Source: an uncultured Selenomonadaceae bacterium
GTDB lineage: Bacteria > Bacillota > Negativicutes > Selenomonadales > Selenomonadaceae
Length of the DNA stretch: 7,010 nucleotides
Direction: 5' to 3'
NCBI GenBank assembly: GCA_905236255.1
Contig: CAJOPK010000217.1
Span: 1-7,010 of the forward strand
Within the stretch, counting starts at the first letter, position 1. The number at the start of each line of letters is the position of its first letter. This document shows, piece after piece, positions 5,767 to 7,010 of this stretch. Below the pieces are notes generated by a model. The model saw only the letters and a program-made list of their open reading frames with translations. It was not told the DNA's origin and searched no databases. The translations under genes were made by a program, and so were the position numbers.

Positions 5767-6093
5767 TCAAAAATCGACGGAAAATCCGGATTTTTTTTCT
5801 TCCAAAGTCAGGAAACCGGAAAATCCGGTCATGTCAATGACTTCACGAACTTCCTTTTTCAAATTGCAAATTTTCATTTTGCCGATTTGATCCATCTTTT
5901 TTTGCATCTTCAACAAAATTCTCAAACCGGCGGAAGAAATATAATCAAGTTTTTCAAAATTCAAAGTCAGCTCGTCAATGCCGGAAATTGAATTGTTAAA
6001 CTCCTCCTCAAATTCAAGTGCGGTCACGGCATCAAGTCTGCCGATTAAATTCATGGTAAGCGCGGAGCCGTCCGAACTTTTTTTTATTTCCAT
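5767..6093 (-). CDS. STAS-domain protein (anti-sigma factor antagonist-like)
   Basis: This is a stand-alone STAS domain of the SpoIIAA/RsbV type, about 108 residues. The strand LTMNLIGRLDAVTA is followed by ELTLNFEKLDYISSAGLRIL. In the latter, SSAG corresponds to the phosphorylation loop of SpoIIAA (DSSG); the second serine, S54 from the ATG, aligns with the phosphorylated residue. Such proteins usually bind an anti-sigma kinase, or another partner-switching kinase, when unphosphorylated. The likely start is ATG 6093, with GGAG (6104-6107 on the plus strand) 10 bases upstream. A TTG at 6099 gives two more residues but is only 4 bases from that site. No GHKL anti-sigma kinase, PP2C phosphatase or sigma gene is adjacent, so its partners are encoded elsewhere. 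It is followed by a small unknown gene. Confidence 0.88.
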   Translation of the reverse strand: MEIKKSSDGSALTMNLIGRLDAVTALEFEEEFNNSISGIDELTLNFEKLDYISSAGLRILLKMQKKMDQIGKMKICNLKKEVREVIDMTGFSGFLTLEEKKSGFSVDF

Positions 6094-6114
6094 TTCCAAT
6101 CATCTCCAAAAATT

Positions 6115-6897
6115 TCAATCTTTAAAAACATCGTTGCCGGTGAAATAAATCCTGCGGACTTCTTCGGCAATTCTTTCCACGTTGTTGGGCAAAAAATGTA
6201 TGTTATAGCCGACAAAATACGGCGAAGTTGCAAGACGCGGCATAACTTTTGCAAAAATTTTCTCCGCCTTGTGATAGAAAAAAATATTATAGCTGGAAAG
6301 ATTTTTTCTGAAATGATGCGTTAAATAATGAACGGCAATTTGCATAAAATCCGCCGCCGTGTCAAAATTTCCGTCCCGGTCAAAAATTACGTTCAATTCG
6401 CCGAAACCGACACGGGGACAGGTTGAAATATTCAATTCGGTATCATTTTTTTGAGCAATTACAATTCCGTGCAATTCTTCCTCCGAAAAGAGATATTCGG
6501 AATTTAATTTCGGAAAACCGACAATTTGCATATGCGGGTGACGAATCGTGCCGCCGCTCATCGATCCGAAATTTTTAAAAAACAGAACTTCTTCATACTT
6601 GCCGGAATTTAACATTTCCCGCCAGTGTTTCAATCCCATTTTCAAAACGCGGCGCATATGCGTGCGCGAATAATCCGGCATATCCGGCGAACAGTTTCTG
6701 CCTTCGATAAGTACGAATTGATCCGCCGTTTCGATGACGTTGTATTTGTTCTTCAGAAAAATAATATCGCCGTCGGTATCGACAATGTCGGTTAAATGTT
6801 CCACGTCGCAAAAGGGACAGGAATTTTCCGGATGAATTATGTTTTCCGGTTTTGTTTTACCTATATCTGTATTAAATTTTATAAGATTGACGTTCAT
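6115..6897 (-). CDS. HIT-superfamily, GalT-like nucleotidyltransferase-type protein (DUF4931-like)
   Basis: The 260-residue protein carries features of the galactose-1-phosphate uridylyltransferase branch of the HIT superfamily. A zinc-type CPFC pair is at C27/C30. The segment IFLKNKYNVIETADQFVLIE resembles the nucleotide-binding part of GalT. The catalytic-type motif GGTIRHPHMQIVGFP has H120-P-H122-M-Q124; in GalT the equivalent HPH-Q supplies the nucleophilic histidine that becomes uridylylated. It is shorter than classical GalT (about 350 residues) and no galK or galE is nearby, so galactose metabolism is not implied. I match it to the DUF4931 family from memory; its reaction is unknown. 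GGGAG (6906-6910) lies 8 bases before the ATG, and a promoter is visible upstream. It is the first gene of the STAS/his/iorA run. Confidence 0.8.
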   Translation of the reverse strand: MNVNLIKFNTDIGKTKPENIIHPENSCPFCDVEHLTDIVDTDGDIIFLKNKYNVIETADQFVLIEGRNCSPDMPDYSRTHMRRVLKMGLKHWREMLNSGKYEEVLFFKNFGSMSGGTIRHPHMQIVGFPKLNSEYLFSEEELHGIVIAQKNDTELNISTCPRVGFGELNVIFDRDGNFDTAADFMQIAVHYLTHHFRKNLSSYNIFFYHKAEKIFAKVMPRLATSPYFVGYNIHFLPNNVERIAEEVRRIYFTGNDVFKD

Positions 6898-6946
6898 TTT
6901 TTAAACTCCCGTGCCGGACTTTGAAAATCGTTTTAAAATTTTTTTG

Positions 6947-6975
6947 ATTATATTACGCAGAGAAAAAAAAAGCAA
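6947..6975 (-). promoter_or_regulatory. Sigma-70/SigA-type promoter upstream of the GalT-like gene
   Basis: On the minus strand, TTGCTT (6970-6975) and TATAAT (6947-6952) are separated by 17 bases, the ideal spacing, with a T-rich spacer. The start site would be near 6940, giving a leader of about 43 bases before ATG 6897. It could drive the whole run down to iorA, since no terminator-like hairpin is seen between those genes. The remaining bases to 7010 show nothing further that I can identify. Confidence 0.65.
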
Positions 6976-7010
6976 CACGGCTGTTAAATCGGTGCAAATC
7001 GGAGAATTTC

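Overview
The window looks like a chromosomal segment of an anaerobic Firmicutes-type bacterium. A Negativicutes/Selenomonadales-like host is my best guess, from overall feel rather than a marker gene. Strong GGAGG ribosome-binding sites precede almost every gene. An oxygen-sensitive indolepyruvate:ferredoxin oxidoreductase subunit points to an anaerobe. All complete genes lie on the minus strand; only the tail of a sensor histidine kinase lies on the plus strand, at the left edge.

Reading the minus strand in its own direction (right to left), a promoter at about 6947-6975 starts a tight run: a HIT-superfamily GalT-like protein (DUF4931 type), a STAS-domain anti-sigma-antagonist-like protein, an unrecognised 114-residue protein, hisA, hisF (start overlapping the end of hisA) and iorA. 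Gaps between these genes run from an 11-base overlap to 43 bases, so they could form one transcription unit, with a possible weak internal promoter before hisA. HisA and HisF catalyse consecutive steps of histidine biosynthesis. IorA is the TPP and 2x[4Fe-4S] subunit that oxidises aryl pyruvates; its usual partner iorB is not in the window.

Downstream of iorA the order breaks into about 300 bases of genomic debris. It holds an N-terminal fragment of a PD-(D/E)XK-type nuclease gene, then a hairpin-rich stretch (about 1803-1880) that resembles a terminus of the IS200/IS605 transposon family. The next transcription unit begins at the outer tip of that stretch, where a near-consensus promoter (TTGACC-16-TATAAT) has its -35 box overlapping the element-like end. 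This promoter drives a HINT-type HIT protein and an exported ABC-type substrate-binding protein.

Between the 3' end of the substrate-binding gene and the convergent histidine kinase lies a second, diverged copy of that gene's last ~30 codons, exactly 120 bases away and in the same frame. It is most simply the stump of a lost tandem paralogue. I did not find a convincing new multi-gene system. The unusual features are scars of rearrangement (duplication remnant, nuclease fragment, orphan transposon end, promoter at the junction) and two poorly characterised proteins in the STAS/his run.
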